From positions 185,880-249,879 of the forward strand of contig CAZASN010000003.1 in assembly GCA_964487915.1 (NCBI GenBank): 64,000 bases of DNA, read 5' to 3'. The position numbers and the translations under genes were made by a program. Positions 25,811-35,146 of the stretch are shown here, piece by piece (the stretch's first letter is position 1; the number at the start of each line of letters is the position of its first letter). The notes below the pieces were generated by a model, which saw only the letters and a list, made by a program, of their open reading frames with translations, ran no database searches and was not told where the DNA came from. Source of the stretch: Proruminimicrobium sp964487915. GTDB taxonomy: Bacteria > Elusimicrobiota > Endomicrobiia > Endomicrobiales > Endomicrobiaceae.

Positions 25811-26850
25811 TTAATCTTTTTTAAAGTTGAAATTTTGTTTGGTTTAAAAACGCCTTTTTCAGTTATTATCATAGTAATATTTGATGCCGGCGTTACGTCA
25901 AATCCCGGGTGTCTTACAGTTGTGCCTTTCGGAGCTATTTCTTTGCCGTTTATTTTTAAAACTTCATCGGCCGATCTTTCTTCTATCACTATTTTTGAAC
26001 CGTACGTCGTATTAAAATCTATTGTTGACACCGGAGCAACTACATAAAACGGTATCTTATGATATTTTGCAAGAATGGATAAAGAATATGTCCCTATCTT
26101 ATTTGCAACGTCTCCGTTTAAAGCAATTCTGTCGGCTCCCACTATAACGGCGTCTATCCTGTTTGTTTTCATAATATATCCGGCCATATTGTCAGTTATA
26201 AGGGTATACGGTATTTTCTCCTGCTGCAACTCCCACGCCGTAAGCCTTGCTCCCTGCAAATAAGGCCTTGTTTCATCCACAAAAACATTTTTTATTTTTC
26301 CGTCTTTATAAGCGGTTCTTATCACTCCAAGCGCCGTTCCGTAACCGGCGGTTGCCAGAGCCCCGGCGTTACAATGAGTAAGAACAACGGAATCTTTTTT
26401 CAGAAGCCTTGCGCCCAACTCGCCCATTTTTTTATTTACGGCAATATCCTCGTCATATATTTCAAAAGCGGCATCAGTTAAAACATTTATATAATTCTGA
26501 GGATTAAGATTAACCGATTTTTCGGCTACTTTTACCATTCTTTCAATAGCCCACTTAAGATTAACCGCCGTAGGTCTTGAAGAAATCAAAAGTATTGACG
26601 CTTTTTTTATATAGGAAAGTTTTTCAAGCGGAGAAAACCTTGACGCTTTTATTCCGGCAAGAACTATGCCGAAAGCGCCGGCAACGCCTATCGCCGGAGC
26701 GCCTCTTATTATCATATTTTTTATAGCCTCGGAAACATCTTTATATGTTTTACACTTTTTATATAAAACTTTTCCGGGCAAAACAAGCTGGTCAAGTAAA
26801 TAAAGAGTATTTGCCTGCCAAAATAACGTTTTAGCTATATTTTTTTGCAT
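25807..26850 (-). CDS. mtnA: S-methyl-5-thioribose-1-phosphate isomerase
   Basis: 347 residues. It isomerises methylthioribose-1-phosphate to methylthioribulose-1-phosphate in methionine salvage. RGAPAIGVAGAFGIVLA, the catalytic Cys in THCNAGALATAGYGTALGVIR, and the catalytic Asp region in VGADRIALNGDVANKIGT are all present. It belongs to the eIF2B-like fold; the strong catalytic signatures favour MtnA over ribose-1,5-bisphosphate isomerase. No other salvage gene is nearby. Confidence 0.95.
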   Translation of the reverse strand: MQKNIAKTLFWQANTLYLLDQLVLPGKVLYKKCKTYKDVSEAIKNMIIRGAPAIGVAGAFGIVLAGIKASRFSPLEKLSYIKKASILLISSRPTAVNLKWAIERMVKVAEKSVNLNPQNYINVLTDAAFEIYDEDIAVNKKMGELGARLLKKDSVVLTHCNAGALATAGYGTALGVIRTAYKDGKIKNVFVDETRPYLQGARLTAWELQQEKIPYTLITDNMAGYIMKTNRIDAVIVGADRIALNGDVANKIGTYSLSILAKYHKIPFYVVAPVSTIDFNTTYGSKIVIEERSADEVLKINGKEIAPKGTTVRHPGFDVTPASNITMIITEKGVFKPNKISTLKKIK

Positions 26851-26872
26851 TTAATTTTCTCTGAATTTAAGT

Positions 26873-27145
26873 TTACGGGATTGTACCCAACACTTCTTCA
26901 AGTTCTTCTTCGGTTCTGCCTGTAATCTCTATAGTCTTTTCTCTGCCGCGTTCGCCTTTTCTAAGTAAAACATTAGATCTTCCAACATCAAAAAAATCCG
27001 ATAAATAATCACATAACTCTTCATTGGCTTTGCCTTCAACGGCGGGAGCTGCTATTTTAACTCTCAGAATTGACCCTATTCTGCTGACAACGTCATTTCT
27101 TTTTGAATTCGGAATAACTCTAACTTTAATGATCATTTTTGGCAC
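26873..27145 (-). CDS. DUF167 (YggU) family protein
   Basis: 90 residues, the whole-domain length of this family. KVRVIPNSKRNDVV, KIAAPAVEGKANEELCDYLSDFF and RKGERGREKTIEI match the family well. Function is unknown. In many bacteria this gene follows proC and yggS as it does here, so the three form a conserved neighbourhood. The ATG has an AGG-containing upstream region and follows proC by 24 bp. Confidence 0.9.
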   Translation of the reverse strand: MPKMIIKVRVIPNSKRNDVVSRIGSILRVKIAAPAVEGKANEELCDYLSDFFDVGRSNVLLRKGERGREKTIEITGRTEEELEEVLGTIP

Positions 27146-27169
27146 CTCTTTTTTAATACTAAAATATAT

Positions 27170-27985
27170 CTAAAGTTCTTCTGCTCTTGTTTTAGCTTTT
27201 TCCACAGCCGAAAGAACGATTTGTTTAAAGTTATTTTTTTCAAAATCTTCTATTGCTTTTTCCGTAGTTCCGCCCGGAGACGTAACGTGTTTTCTTAATA
27301 CGGTGTCATCCAATCCGCTTTCTATAAGCATTTTACCTGCGCCGTATATAGTCTGATATACAAGATGTTTGGCGACATCGGCGGGAATATCAAATTTTTC
27401 TGCGGCATTACGCATCATTTCCGACAGATAAAAAACATAAGCGGGTCCCGAACCCGAAACGGCTGTTATAGCATTCATTATTTTTTCTTCCACGCATTCA
27501 ACTCTTCCTATAACTGAAAAAATATCGGCTATATCCTGTATGTCTTCTTTGCCAGCATTTTTTCCGCCGCAAACGGCTATGGCGCCTTTACCGACTAATG
27601 CCGGAGTATTAGGCATAGCCCTGACAATAATATTATCAGGCAAAAATTTTTCAATAAAAGCCGTTGTTATACCGGCCGCTACGGATACTATTATTTTTGC
27701 CTTTTTCAATTCACCCGCATGTTCTTTTAAAATATTGTTAAATTGCTGAGGTTTAGTTGAAAGAAAAACGATTTCTGCGTTTTCAAGCGCCTGAGATTTA
27801 TCCTGCTGTATTGAAACCGCATATTTATGAGCAAGCATATTTAATCTCTCTTCAGAGATATCATTGCACATAATATTAGAACTTTTTACTATATCATTTT
27901 TTATAAAACCGGAAATTATTGCTTCCGCCATATTACCGGATCCTATAAAAACAACTTTTTTATCATAAAATTTTTTATTTATCAT
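27170..27985 (-). CDS. proC: pyrroline-5-carboxylate reductase
   Basis: 271 residues from the ATG at 27985, which has a GGAG site; a longer frame would start at a TTG at 28000. The Rossmann nucleotide loop is VFIGSGNMAEAIISG, with VSVAAGITTAFIEKF and the C-terminal HVTSPGGTTEKAIEDFE. It reduces pyrroline-5-carboxylate to proline, the last biosynthetic step; ProA is encoded elsewhere in this window. It overlaps the yggS stop by 11 bp. Confidence 0.96.
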   Translation of the reverse strand: MINKKFYDKKVVFIGSGNMAEAIISGFIKNDIVKSSNIMCNDISEERLNMLAHKYAVSIQQDKSQALENAEIVFLSTKPQQFNNILKEHAGELKKAKIIVSVAAGITTAFIEKFLPDNIIVRAMPNTPALVGKGAIAVCGGKNAGKEDIQDIADIFSVIGRVECVEEKIMNAITAVSGSGPAYVFYLSEMMRNAAEKFDIPADVAKHLVYQTIYGAGKMLIESGLDDTVLRKHVTSPGGTTEKAIEDFEKNNFKQIVLSAVEKAKTRAEEL

Positions 27986-28673
27986 ATATTCTTTCTCCAA
28001 ATAAAGCGGAACCTATTCTGACCATATTTGCCCCTTCCTGCAAAGCTATCTCATAATCATCGGACATTCCCATTGATAAAATTAAAAAATCTTTATTATC
28101 AAATTGATTTTTTAAATCCGTAAAAATGTTATAAGCCGCTTTAAAATACGGTCTGGACTTCTCCTTATTATCAAAATAAGGCGCAATCGTCATAATTCCG
28201 CAAATTTTTATATTTTTACACTTTTCAATACAATAAATATATAAATCTTCTATATATTCTTTAGAAACGCCGTGTTTTGTTACTTCCTGAGAAATCTTTA
28301 ATTCAAGTAAACAATCCTGAATTTTATTTATATTTTCAGCATGTCTGTTAATATTCTCCGCTAATTCCTTACTATCTAAAGATTGTATTAAATCAAAATT
28401 CAATACGGCTTTTTTGGCTTTATTAGACTGTAGATGTCCTATAAAATGCTTTTTGATATTTTTAAAAATTCCTTTATTAGAAAGAACATCAAATTTAGGC
28501 AAAGCTTCCTGAATCTTGCTTTCTCCTATATTATTTATACCATATAATAACGCAGATTCTATGCAATCTGCCCCAAAAGTTTTAGTAACAGCAACTATAG
28601 AAACATTCTTACCGTTTGATGTTTCTTTTATTTTGTTGCGGATTTGTTCTATATTTTTGCTTATATCTGCCAC
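27975..28673 (-). CDS. YggS family PLP homeostasis protein
   Basis: 232 residues, translation starting at GTG (28673). The PLP-binding Lys is in VAVTKTFGAD near residue 30, with GINNIGESKIQEALPKF, HFIGHLQSNKAKKAV and the C-terminal VRIGSALFGERIYDK. It binds PLP and controls free PLP levels without a known enzyme activity. A candidate promoter at 28683-28712 would start transcription at or within a few bases of the GTG, so it may be translated from a leaderless mRNA. It is upstream of proC, a common arrangement. Confidence 0.93.
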   Translation of the reverse strand: MADISKNIEQIRNKIKETSNGKNVSIVAVTKTFGADCIESALLYGINNIGESKIQEALPKFDVLSNKGIFKNIKKHFIGHLQSNKAKKAVLNFDLIQSLDSKELAENINRHAENINKIQDCLLELKISQEVTKHGVSKEYIEDLYIYCIEKCKNIKICGIMTIAPYFDNKEKSRPYFKAAYNIFTDLKNQFDNKDFLILSMGMSDDYEIALQEGANMVRIGSALFGERIYDK

Positions 28674-28682
28674 TGTTTCATT

Positions 28683-28712
28683 ATTATAGCATATTTTGGA
28701 TGGCTTTTTGAA
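28683..28712 (-). promoter_or_regulatory. Promoter of yggS (possibly leaderless transcript)
   Basis: On the minus strand the -10 box TATAAT (28683-28688) is preceded by 18 bases and a weak -35 TTCAAA (28707-28712). The -10 box ends 9 bases before the GTG start, so transcription would begin almost at the start codon. A perfect inverted repeat ATACAT/ATGTAT (28712-28727) abuts the -35 and could be an operator. Confidence 0.5.
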
Positions 28713-28727
28713 TACATTTGTATGTAT

Positions 28728-30908
28728 CTAAACGACTTCGGCCGTTTTATTGATTTGTTCGTTAATATTTTTTGACATAGGCAATGTTATTAAAAAGGTA
28801 GTGCCTTGCCTGTATTTTGAATTAAAAACAATTTTACCCTTATGATTTTCTTCTATCATCCTTTTTGTTACATAAGCTCCTATGCCGGAACCCGACTTGC
28901 TTGACGGTTTTGTAGTAAAAAAAGCCGAAAAAATCTTAGCTTCGTTTTCTTTTTTTATGCCGATTCCGTTGTCTTTTATTGCTATATTTACAAATCCGTC
29001 AATAAACTGCAAACTTACGTTTATTTCCGGTTTAAAATCAGTATCAATATTTTCCAATTTGTATAACTGCTGTTTTTCAAGAACCGCTTCATATGCATTA
29101 TCCAAACAATTGTAGACGACTTCCTGTATCTGGGACCTGACTCCGTAAATTTTATCTTCTTTCGGGATTGATAATATTATGGGAATATTTTCGGTTCTGT
29201 GTTTTACTTTCATTAAATCAACCGACTGTTCAACTATTTCTTTAAATACAAAATATCCGAAATAGGTATCTTTTTCTGTTGTTTTGGCAAAATTCAATAT
29301 TCCTTTTACTATAGTATCGGTTTTTTTAACGTTTTCTTCCATTTTAGAAATAGTAGTTTTGATTTCTTGAAGCATATTTTTTATCTGCGGTTTTGTATCA
29401 ATAAGTTCTTTATTTGCTTCTTCAAAATCTTTTATTTCAAAATCTATATTTGTGTGACCCATTAAAAAAACATTTAATCTGTTTTTTATCTGATGCGCCA
29501 TACCGTCAGCCATTCCTCCGATTGAAGCCAATTTTTCTGCATCAAAAAGCCTTTTTTGCTGTTTTTGAGTTTCAGCCAAAAAATTACAATTTTCTATTGC
29601 AAGCCCCGCCTGATTAGACAAAGTTTTAAAAACTTCTATATCCTGCGATGAATAAACGGTTTTATTGGTTTTTTCTCCAAGCACTAAAAAAGCTATCAGT
29701 TTGTCTCTTAACATTGAAGGAACTATTAAATTTATATCATCATGTATATCAGAGAATGATTTTCTTAAATCTTTAGTTAAACTAAAAAATAAAAACGGAT
29801 CTTTTACAGACTTCATATACCCGCAGATTTTACTGTCTTCCGAAAAATTTATATCTAAATTTTTATTTACTTCACCCCTTGCGCCTAAACATACGTATTT
29901 GTTTTTTTCATGGTCCAATATAAATAAATACACAAAATTAACTTTTACAGATCTTTTAATAATTCTAACCGTCAACTGTGCCAATTTAGGCAACTGCTGT
30001 TGTTCAATCATGCCTTTTGAGGCCTGAACCAATAATTGCTGATAAGCATTTTGCTCGGCCAATAATATTCTCTCTGCTTTTCTTTGCAGATATTTTAATA
30101 TCATCGGTCCTACCGTTGATAATCCAAACAACATCAGCGAAGCCAAAAACCACTTGCCTGTTCTAAATCCTATATAAAACGGTATACCTAAAACCATAGC
30201 ATACAAAACAACTAAAATTCCTGTTTGAGTCAGAACTAATTTAATATCCATTAAATTTGTTTTAATTATACTCCATGTTATAATTACAATAAAAATTAAC
30301 ATTAAGATATATCCGAACGGGTATATCTCAACAAAATCATACTTAGTAATATAATCTCCAGCACCAAACAACGTAATGGAAAATGCCGCTAAAAGATATC
30401 TGGTTTGTTGTCTTTTAACTGCACTAAATTTTTCATTGTTTAAATTTTTTATTAACAATAATATGGCTATTGTAAATAATATCGAAAATTGCGTCAGTGG
30501 AATAAAATATAACACGCCGGCAGATGGATAAAATCCCCAAAAATGTTCTTTAACTCCTTGATAAAAAACTTTTGAAAAAATTCCGCCTAGTATTATTGGA
30601 ATTACTGAATAATATAAAATTGGAACGTATTTTTTATATTTATTTTCCAAAAAAGTTGTTACAAAATGAAACATTGTAACCGGAATCAAAATAACGCCTA
30701 TAAAACCAATTTTAGCCCACATATAAGCATAAATATGATCTTTACACCAATACATCATTGAAAATGGGAATAACCACAAAAAAATAGCCAGACAAAATAT
30801 TGAATATGTAATATTTAATCTGCTTTGTTTATTTTTTAAATAAACAAATAAAGATATGCCTGTAAATAAAACTGAAGTTATGGTTGGAGCTAAAGCGTAA
30901 TAATTCAT
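28728..30908 (-). CDS. orphan sensor histidine kinase with multi-spanning N-terminus and GAF domain
   Basis: 726 residues. The N-terminal 270 residues hold about eight transmembrane helices in the style of the 7TM histidine-kinase sensor region. A GAF domain follows (about 290-450). The phosphoacceptor His lies in MAHQIKNRLN near residue 472, and the HATPase domain has the N-box NCLDNAYEAV, the G1 box DNGIGI and the G2 box GSGIGAY. No response regulator is adjacent, so the partner is unknown. Its ATG overlaps the aldehyde dehydrogenase stop by one base, which couples the two genes. The signal may be a hydrophobic or redox-related ligand, but that is a guess. Confidence 0.9.
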   Translation of the reverse strand: MNYYALAPTITSVLFTGISLFVYLKNKQSRLNITYSIFCLAIFLWLFPFSMMYWCKDHIYAYMWAKIGFIGVILIPVTMFHFVTTFLENKYKKYVPILYYSVIPIILGGIFSKVFYQGVKEHFWGFYPSAGVLYFIPLTQFSILFTIAILLLIKNLNNEKFSAVKRQQTRYLLAAFSITLFGAGDYITKYDFVEIYPFGYILMLIFIVIITWSIIKTNLMDIKLVLTQTGILVVLYAMVLGIPFYIGFRTGKWFLASLMLFGLSTVGPMILKYLQRKAERILLAEQNAYQQLLVQASKGMIEQQQLPKLAQLTVRIIKRSVKVNFVYLFILDHEKNKYVCLGARGEVNKNLDINFSEDSKICGYMKSVKDPFLFFSLTKDLRKSFSDIHDDINLIVPSMLRDKLIAFLVLGEKTNKTVYSSQDIEVFKTLSNQAGLAIENCNFLAETQKQQKRLFDAEKLASIGGMADGMAHQIKNRLNVFLMGHTNIDFEIKDFEEANKELIDTKPQIKNMLQEIKTTISKMEENVKKTDTIVKGILNFAKTTEKDTYFGYFVFKEIVEQSVDLMKVKHRTENIPIILSIPKEDKIYGVRSQIQEVVYNCLDNAYEAVLEKQQLYKLENIDTDFKPEINVSLQFIDGFVNIAIKDNGIGIKKENEAKIFSAFFTTKPSSKSGSGIGAYVTKRMIEENHKGKIVFNSKYRQGTTFLITLPMSKNINEQINKTAEVV

Positions 30909-32497
30909 TAGTTTCTCTTATTCTCCTGTCTAGTTAAACTTATACCTTGTAAATGACTTGTTTTCTGCCAAACATAATTCATTTCTCCGTGAGGACCGCC
31001 TGTTTTTCCGATGCCGCCATGACTTGCAAGATATGATGAAACTTCAACATGTTTGGAATTTATTCTTAACAAACCGCTTTTATCTAAATATTTCATAAAT
31101 TGTCTTGTATAATAAGCTGATTGAACCCATACGGATGCCCTAAGTCCATATTCATTTTTTTCTGCAAAGTATATCATTTGTTCAAAAATATCTTTATCTC
31201 TGTCAAATTTATTATTTTTTGTTGATTTTACTTTTATAACAGGAATAACCGGGAAAAAATTTTCTTCTCTAACACACTTAATATCAAGTAAAGATTGATT
31301 ATCCGAATCTATAGAAATTAATGTCGGTTGAAAATATAATCCTTTTTCATTTTCAATCCCGTTATGATCAACTCTTTTACCGCCACACAATAGTTTTCCA
31401 CCTTTAGATATAGCATCTTGTAATGCTTCTTCACACTCTGACATTTTTGAAACCGGCGTTAGACATGTTTCTGGATTTGACGGCAATCCATATTTTAAAG
31501 ATATGGTTTTCTCTACCATCATATTTTTAAATGTTTCATAAATATCTTCATGAACTATTAATGTTTTAGGAACCATACATATCTGCGTTGAACCTAAAAA
31601 ACAATCTACCGCAGATGTTGCTGCTCCATCAACATCACACCCATCCCATACAAATAAATTATCATTACCTGACAACTCTAATATTGCTTTTTTATTATTC
31701 GCATAAGCTTTTATACCTATTTCCAGTCCCTGTTTGCTATCGCCAAAAAATAGTATATCGTTAACTTTTGAATTTGAAATCCATTCTTCCATCATAGTTT
31801 TTGAATTCCCCAGAATAATATTCATTATCCCATCTGGTGCATTGTTTTCCTTTAATGCTCTGTTAACGACCTTTTTCCAAAGATGTATTGTAGCTATTGG
31901 GGCTTTTAACGGCGGTTTTATTATCAAAGCGTTACCGGCAAGCAATGCATATGCTGCTATTAACGAATTGCTTGCGGATGCATTTTTAGGCGGTACTACT
32001 ACTACTACTCCATCCGGTTTTCTCACCAAATAAATTCTCTCATTTCCTTCATGTCCTAATTCATCCCAAAGTTCATCTTTATATCTATCAATAGATGCTC
32101 TAGAAAAAACTTTTTCAAGCCCGCCATATTCCCAGCCGGCAAGTCCGTATGGATGTCCTTCAATTGCAAATAATTTAGCAAATTCATCTCTATTTTCAGT
32201 AAGATATTTACTAATATCATAAAGTATTTTTTTCCTTTTAGACACATGAAAATCTCTAAATTTTTTACTTGCCCTATATGCGGCTTCTATGGCCTTTTTA
32301 TTAAGTTCATTATCGCCTACACAATATCTCGCATAAATATATTTATCAACATCTTCGGGAATTTCGCCTTTTTTTAATTTTGTGATAGTCTGGTAAGTTT
32401 TTTTAAAATCAAGAATAACCTGGTCAGCATAAGGGAAATATTCATACTTACCTGTGTCGACATCTTTGCCGTCAACAAATAATGTAAACTCTTTCAT
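30908..32497 (-). CDS. aldehyde dehydrogenase superfamily protein
   Basis: 529 residues. Catalytic Cys307 is in GSTQICMVPK and the general-base Glu274 is in LELSGNDN. Asn172 in PPKNASASNS corresponds to the usual PWN motif. The family oxidises aldehydes with NAD(P). The protein does not match a specific subgroup I recognise; substrate is unknown. The ATG has a GAGGAAAG ribosome site. It follows prfB by 21 bp and is coupled to the sensor kinase, so enzyme and sensor may work on related signals. Confidence 0.88.
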   Translation of the reverse strand: MKEFTLFVDGKDVDTGKYEYFPYADQVILDFKKTYQTITKLKKGEIPEDVDKYIYARYCVGDNELNKKAIEAAYRASKKFRDFHVSKRKKILYDISKYLTENRDEFAKLFAIEGHPYGLAGWEYGGLEKVFSRASIDRYKDELWDELGHEGNERIYLVRKPDGVVVVVPPKNASASNSLIAAYALLAGNALIIKPPLKAPIATIHLWKKVVNRALKENNAPDGIMNIILGNSKTMMEEWISNSKVNDILFFGDSKQGLEIGIKAYANNKKAILELSGNDNLFVWDGCDVDGAATSAVDCFLGSTQICMVPKTLIVHEDIYETFKNMMVEKTISLKYGLPSNPETCLTPVSKMSECEEALQDAISKGGKLLCGGKRVDHNGIENEKGLYFQPTLISIDSDNQSLLDIKCVREENFFPVIPVIKVKSTKNNKFDRDKDIFEQMIYFAEKNEYGLRASVWVQSAYYTRQFMKYLDKSGLLRINSKHVEVSSYLASHGGIGKTGGPHGEMNYVWQKTSHLQGISLTRQENKRN

Positions 32498-32518
32498 TAG
32501 CTTTCCTCTTTTTTATAA

Positions 32519-33605
32519 TTATTTTTTCTGCATTAATTTCCAGTTTAAATATTCGTTGATAAAATCATCAATATCTCCGTCCATAACTTTTGCGACCTGA
32601 GAAGTTTCGTACTCTGTACGGTGATCTTTAACAAGCTGATATGGCATAAAGACATAAGAACGGATTTGACTGCCCCAGGCAATCAATCCTTTTTCGTCAT
32701 AATGTTTTTCATAAGCCTGTCTGTTTTTTTCCTGTTCATATTCGTATAACTTGGCCTTTAACAGACTCATTGCCGTAATTCTGTTTTTTATCTGAGATCT
32801 TTCCGTCTGCGACTGTGCTACAATATTAGTAGGTAAATGCGTAATTCTGACGGCTGAATCCGTCTTATTGACATATTGTCCTCCGGCTCCGCCGGCTCTG
32901 TATGTATCAATTCTTATATCTTTATCATTAATTACTATATCTATTTCATCTTCTACTTCAGGTATAACATCCACCGAACAAAATGACGTATGTCTTCTTT
33001 TATTAGCGTCAAACGGCGAAATTCTTACAAGCCTGTGAACTCCTATTTCAGACTGCAAAAGCCCGTAAGCATGTTCTCCTTTAACGATGAAAGTTATATT
33101 TTTTATTCCCGCTTCGTCTCCGCTCAGCATATCAACCGTATTTAAAACAAACCCTTTGTCTTCAGCCCACATCGCATACATTCTGAACACCATTGAAACC
33201 CAATCGCATGATTCGGTTCCGCCGGCGCCGGCGTTTATTGAAACAATCGCGTTATTTTTATCGTGCTGTCCGGATAATTTTGTTTTTATATCTAATTTTT
33301 TTATTTCTGTCTCTAATTTTTTCGTATCCTGTTGCAATTGTTCGCTCAATTCTTCGTCAGTCTCTGTTTCTAAAAGCTGTTCTATTTCCGACAATTCGTT
33401 TGCTTTTTCATTTAAATTTTGCCATTGGGAAACCAAATTTTTCAATCTGTCCAGCTTTGACATAACCGTTTTAGCATTATTCTGGTCAGACCAAAAATCC
33501 TGCGCCGAAATAACCTTATCCAAATCAGAAATCTCTTTTATTTTACCGTCTATATCAAAGAGACCCCCTTAACGTATTTATTTTTTCTTTAAATTCTTTA
33601 AGCAT
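32519..33605 (-). CDS. prfB: peptide chain release factor 2 with programmed +1 frameshift
   Basis: Translation starts at ATG 33605 in one frame, reads 16 codons and meets an in-frame TGA at 33555-33557. A +1 shift on CTT (33558-33560) continues in the downstream frame to 32519, giving about 361 residues. The GGQ motif is in RAGGAGGQYVNKTDSAVR. RF2 recognises UGA and UAA codons and releases the peptide. The frame shift is a conserved autoregulatory switch rather than a mutation. The stretch of the second frame alone would lack the first 27 residues. Confidence 0.95.
33555..33570 (-). promoter_or_regulatory. prfB programmed frameshift site
   Basis: On the minus strand the order is AAGGGGG (33564-33570, a Shine-Dalgarno-like stimulator), then TCT, the slippery CTT codon (33558-33560) and the TGA stop (33555-33557). 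When RF2 is scarce, the ribosome slips +1 and finishes the protein, so RF2 controls its own level. Confidence 0.95.
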
Positions 33606-33617
33606 TCTCTGGCCTCT

Positions 33618-35111
33618 TTATATTATAAAAATTATTACTAAAATAAATAATGTGACAGATATGCACATAACCGCAAAAAAATCGCCGAATTTTGTGTATA
33701 TTGTAATATAATCATTTTGATATACTGTTCCGGCAATATTAATGCTTTTATTTATTTGCGTTTTTAAAACAATATTCCCGCTTGAATCTATAATTCCCGA
33801 TAATCCGGAATTTGCCGATATTATTATGTTCTTTCTGTTTTCTACCGACCTGAAAATGTTCATTACAAAATGCTGATACGGGGCAAACGTGTCAAAAAAC
33901 CACGCGTCATTCGTATGATTGGTTAAAATTTTAGCGCCGTTTAAAACTAGATTTCTTGATAATGACGGAAAGAAATTTTCGGAACATATAGTCGGACCTA
34001 CAACTATTTTACCGCAGCTGTAAACCTGCATTACGCTGCCTTTTGAAAAATCGCCGAGCGAATTTAAAACGCCGAAAAATTTAGACAATATTTTTTTAAA
34101 CGGTATATATTCGCCGAAAATAACTAAATGATTTTTATCGTGTATATTTATGACTTCTTTACTGCTGACTGCAAACACTGAATTATATATTTTATTATTT
34201 GCCAGACTCGGCGCGCCTATTAAACTGATATTTTGCGAATTTGAAATATTTTTTATCATATTTTGTATATCTGTTTCGTCATTATTTTGCAAAAATCCCG
34301 GCAATGCCGTTTCGGGATAAACTATTATATCAAGATTTTTATCTTCAAAAAATTTTGCGCTTTTTTCCAATGTCGTTATTATTTCAATTTTATAATCATT
34401 GTTCCATTTTTTGTACTGATCAATATTGGGTTGAACAATCCCTGCATTTAATTTTTCACCGTAAGAAGAATTGAACCTGCTCATACGTATTAAGCCGTAA
34501 CTTATCAAAACGGTAATAATAAGCGCCGATATCAATAAATACTTTCTTCTGTTGGTTTTTGAATATAACCAATAATACAGCAGCATATTAACGCAAATTA
34601 TTGCAAATGATATTCCGTATGAACCTAAAACATCGGCTATTTGAATTATTTGGAGAAAAGGACTCTGCGTATATCCCAACAAATTCCAGGGAAAACCTGT
34701 TAAAAAATATGTTCTTAAAAATTCAAGCGCAACCCATGAGCAGGCGGCAAAAATTATTGATAAAAAAGGATACAAATGCCTTCTGGTAAAACTTAAAAAA
34801 CCTGACCATAAAGAAAAATACAACGCCAAATACGACCATAACAAAACCGATACGATTAAGGATTGACTTATTGAACCGGTATTGTACAGCATAAAAGGAA
34901 ATATCCAATATAATGCCGCCGCATTACAGACAAATCCCGCTAAAAAACCGTATATTAATGAATTTTTTACGCAATTTCTGAGAGCAGAATATATAAGAGG
35001 AACAAATGCAATCCAAGTTAAATAAAAAGCATTTAGTTTTGGGAATGACAACGCTATAAGGATTCCTGTTACTATAGACAACAAAAAGTATTTTAACCTA
35101 AATTGTCTCAC
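33618..35111 (-). CDS. lnt: apolipoprotein N-acyltransferase
   Basis: 497 residues starting at GTG 35111, preceded by AGGTGAG. An N-terminal block of about six or seven membrane helices is followed by a periplasmic nitrilase-like domain and a final membrane helix. The catalytic triad is visible: Glu in YPETALPG, Lys in HDKNHLVIFGEYIPF and Cys in TICSENFFP. It adds the third acyl chain to lipoproteins at the inner membrane, which points to a diderm envelope together with lspA. It starts 36 bp after secA and ends 12 bp before prfB. Confidence 0.94.
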   Translation of the reverse strand: MRQFRLKYFLLSIVTGILIALSFPKLNAFYLTWIAFVPLIYSALRNCVKNSLIYGFLAGFVCNAAALYWIFPFMLYNTGSISQSLIVSVLLWSYLALYFSLWSGFLSFTRRHLYPFLSIIFAACSWVALEFLRTYFLTGFPWNLLGYTQSPFLQIIQIADVLGSYGISFAIICVNMLLYYWLYSKTNRRKYLLISALIITVLISYGLIRMSRFNSSYGEKLNAGIVQPNIDQYKKWNNDYKIEIITTLEKSAKFFEDKNLDIIVYPETALPGFLQNNDETDIQNMIKNISNSQNISLIGAPSLANNKIYNSVFAVSSKEVINIHDKNHLVIFGEYIPFKKILSKFFGVLNSLGDFSKGSVMQVYSCGKIVVGPTICSENFFPSLSRNLVLNGAKILTNHTNDAWFFDTFAPYQHFVMNIFRSVENRKNIIISANSGLSGIIDSSGNIVLKTQINKSINIAGTVYQNDYITIYTKFGDFFAVMCISVTLFILVIIFII

Positions 35112-35146
35112 AGCTCACCTATGCATAGTTTATTTTTTACTTAAAC

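Noticed and set aside
33555..33557. In-frame stop near the start of prfB as a sign of a broken gene
   Set aside because: It has the full programmed frameshift context and is a normal regulatory feature.
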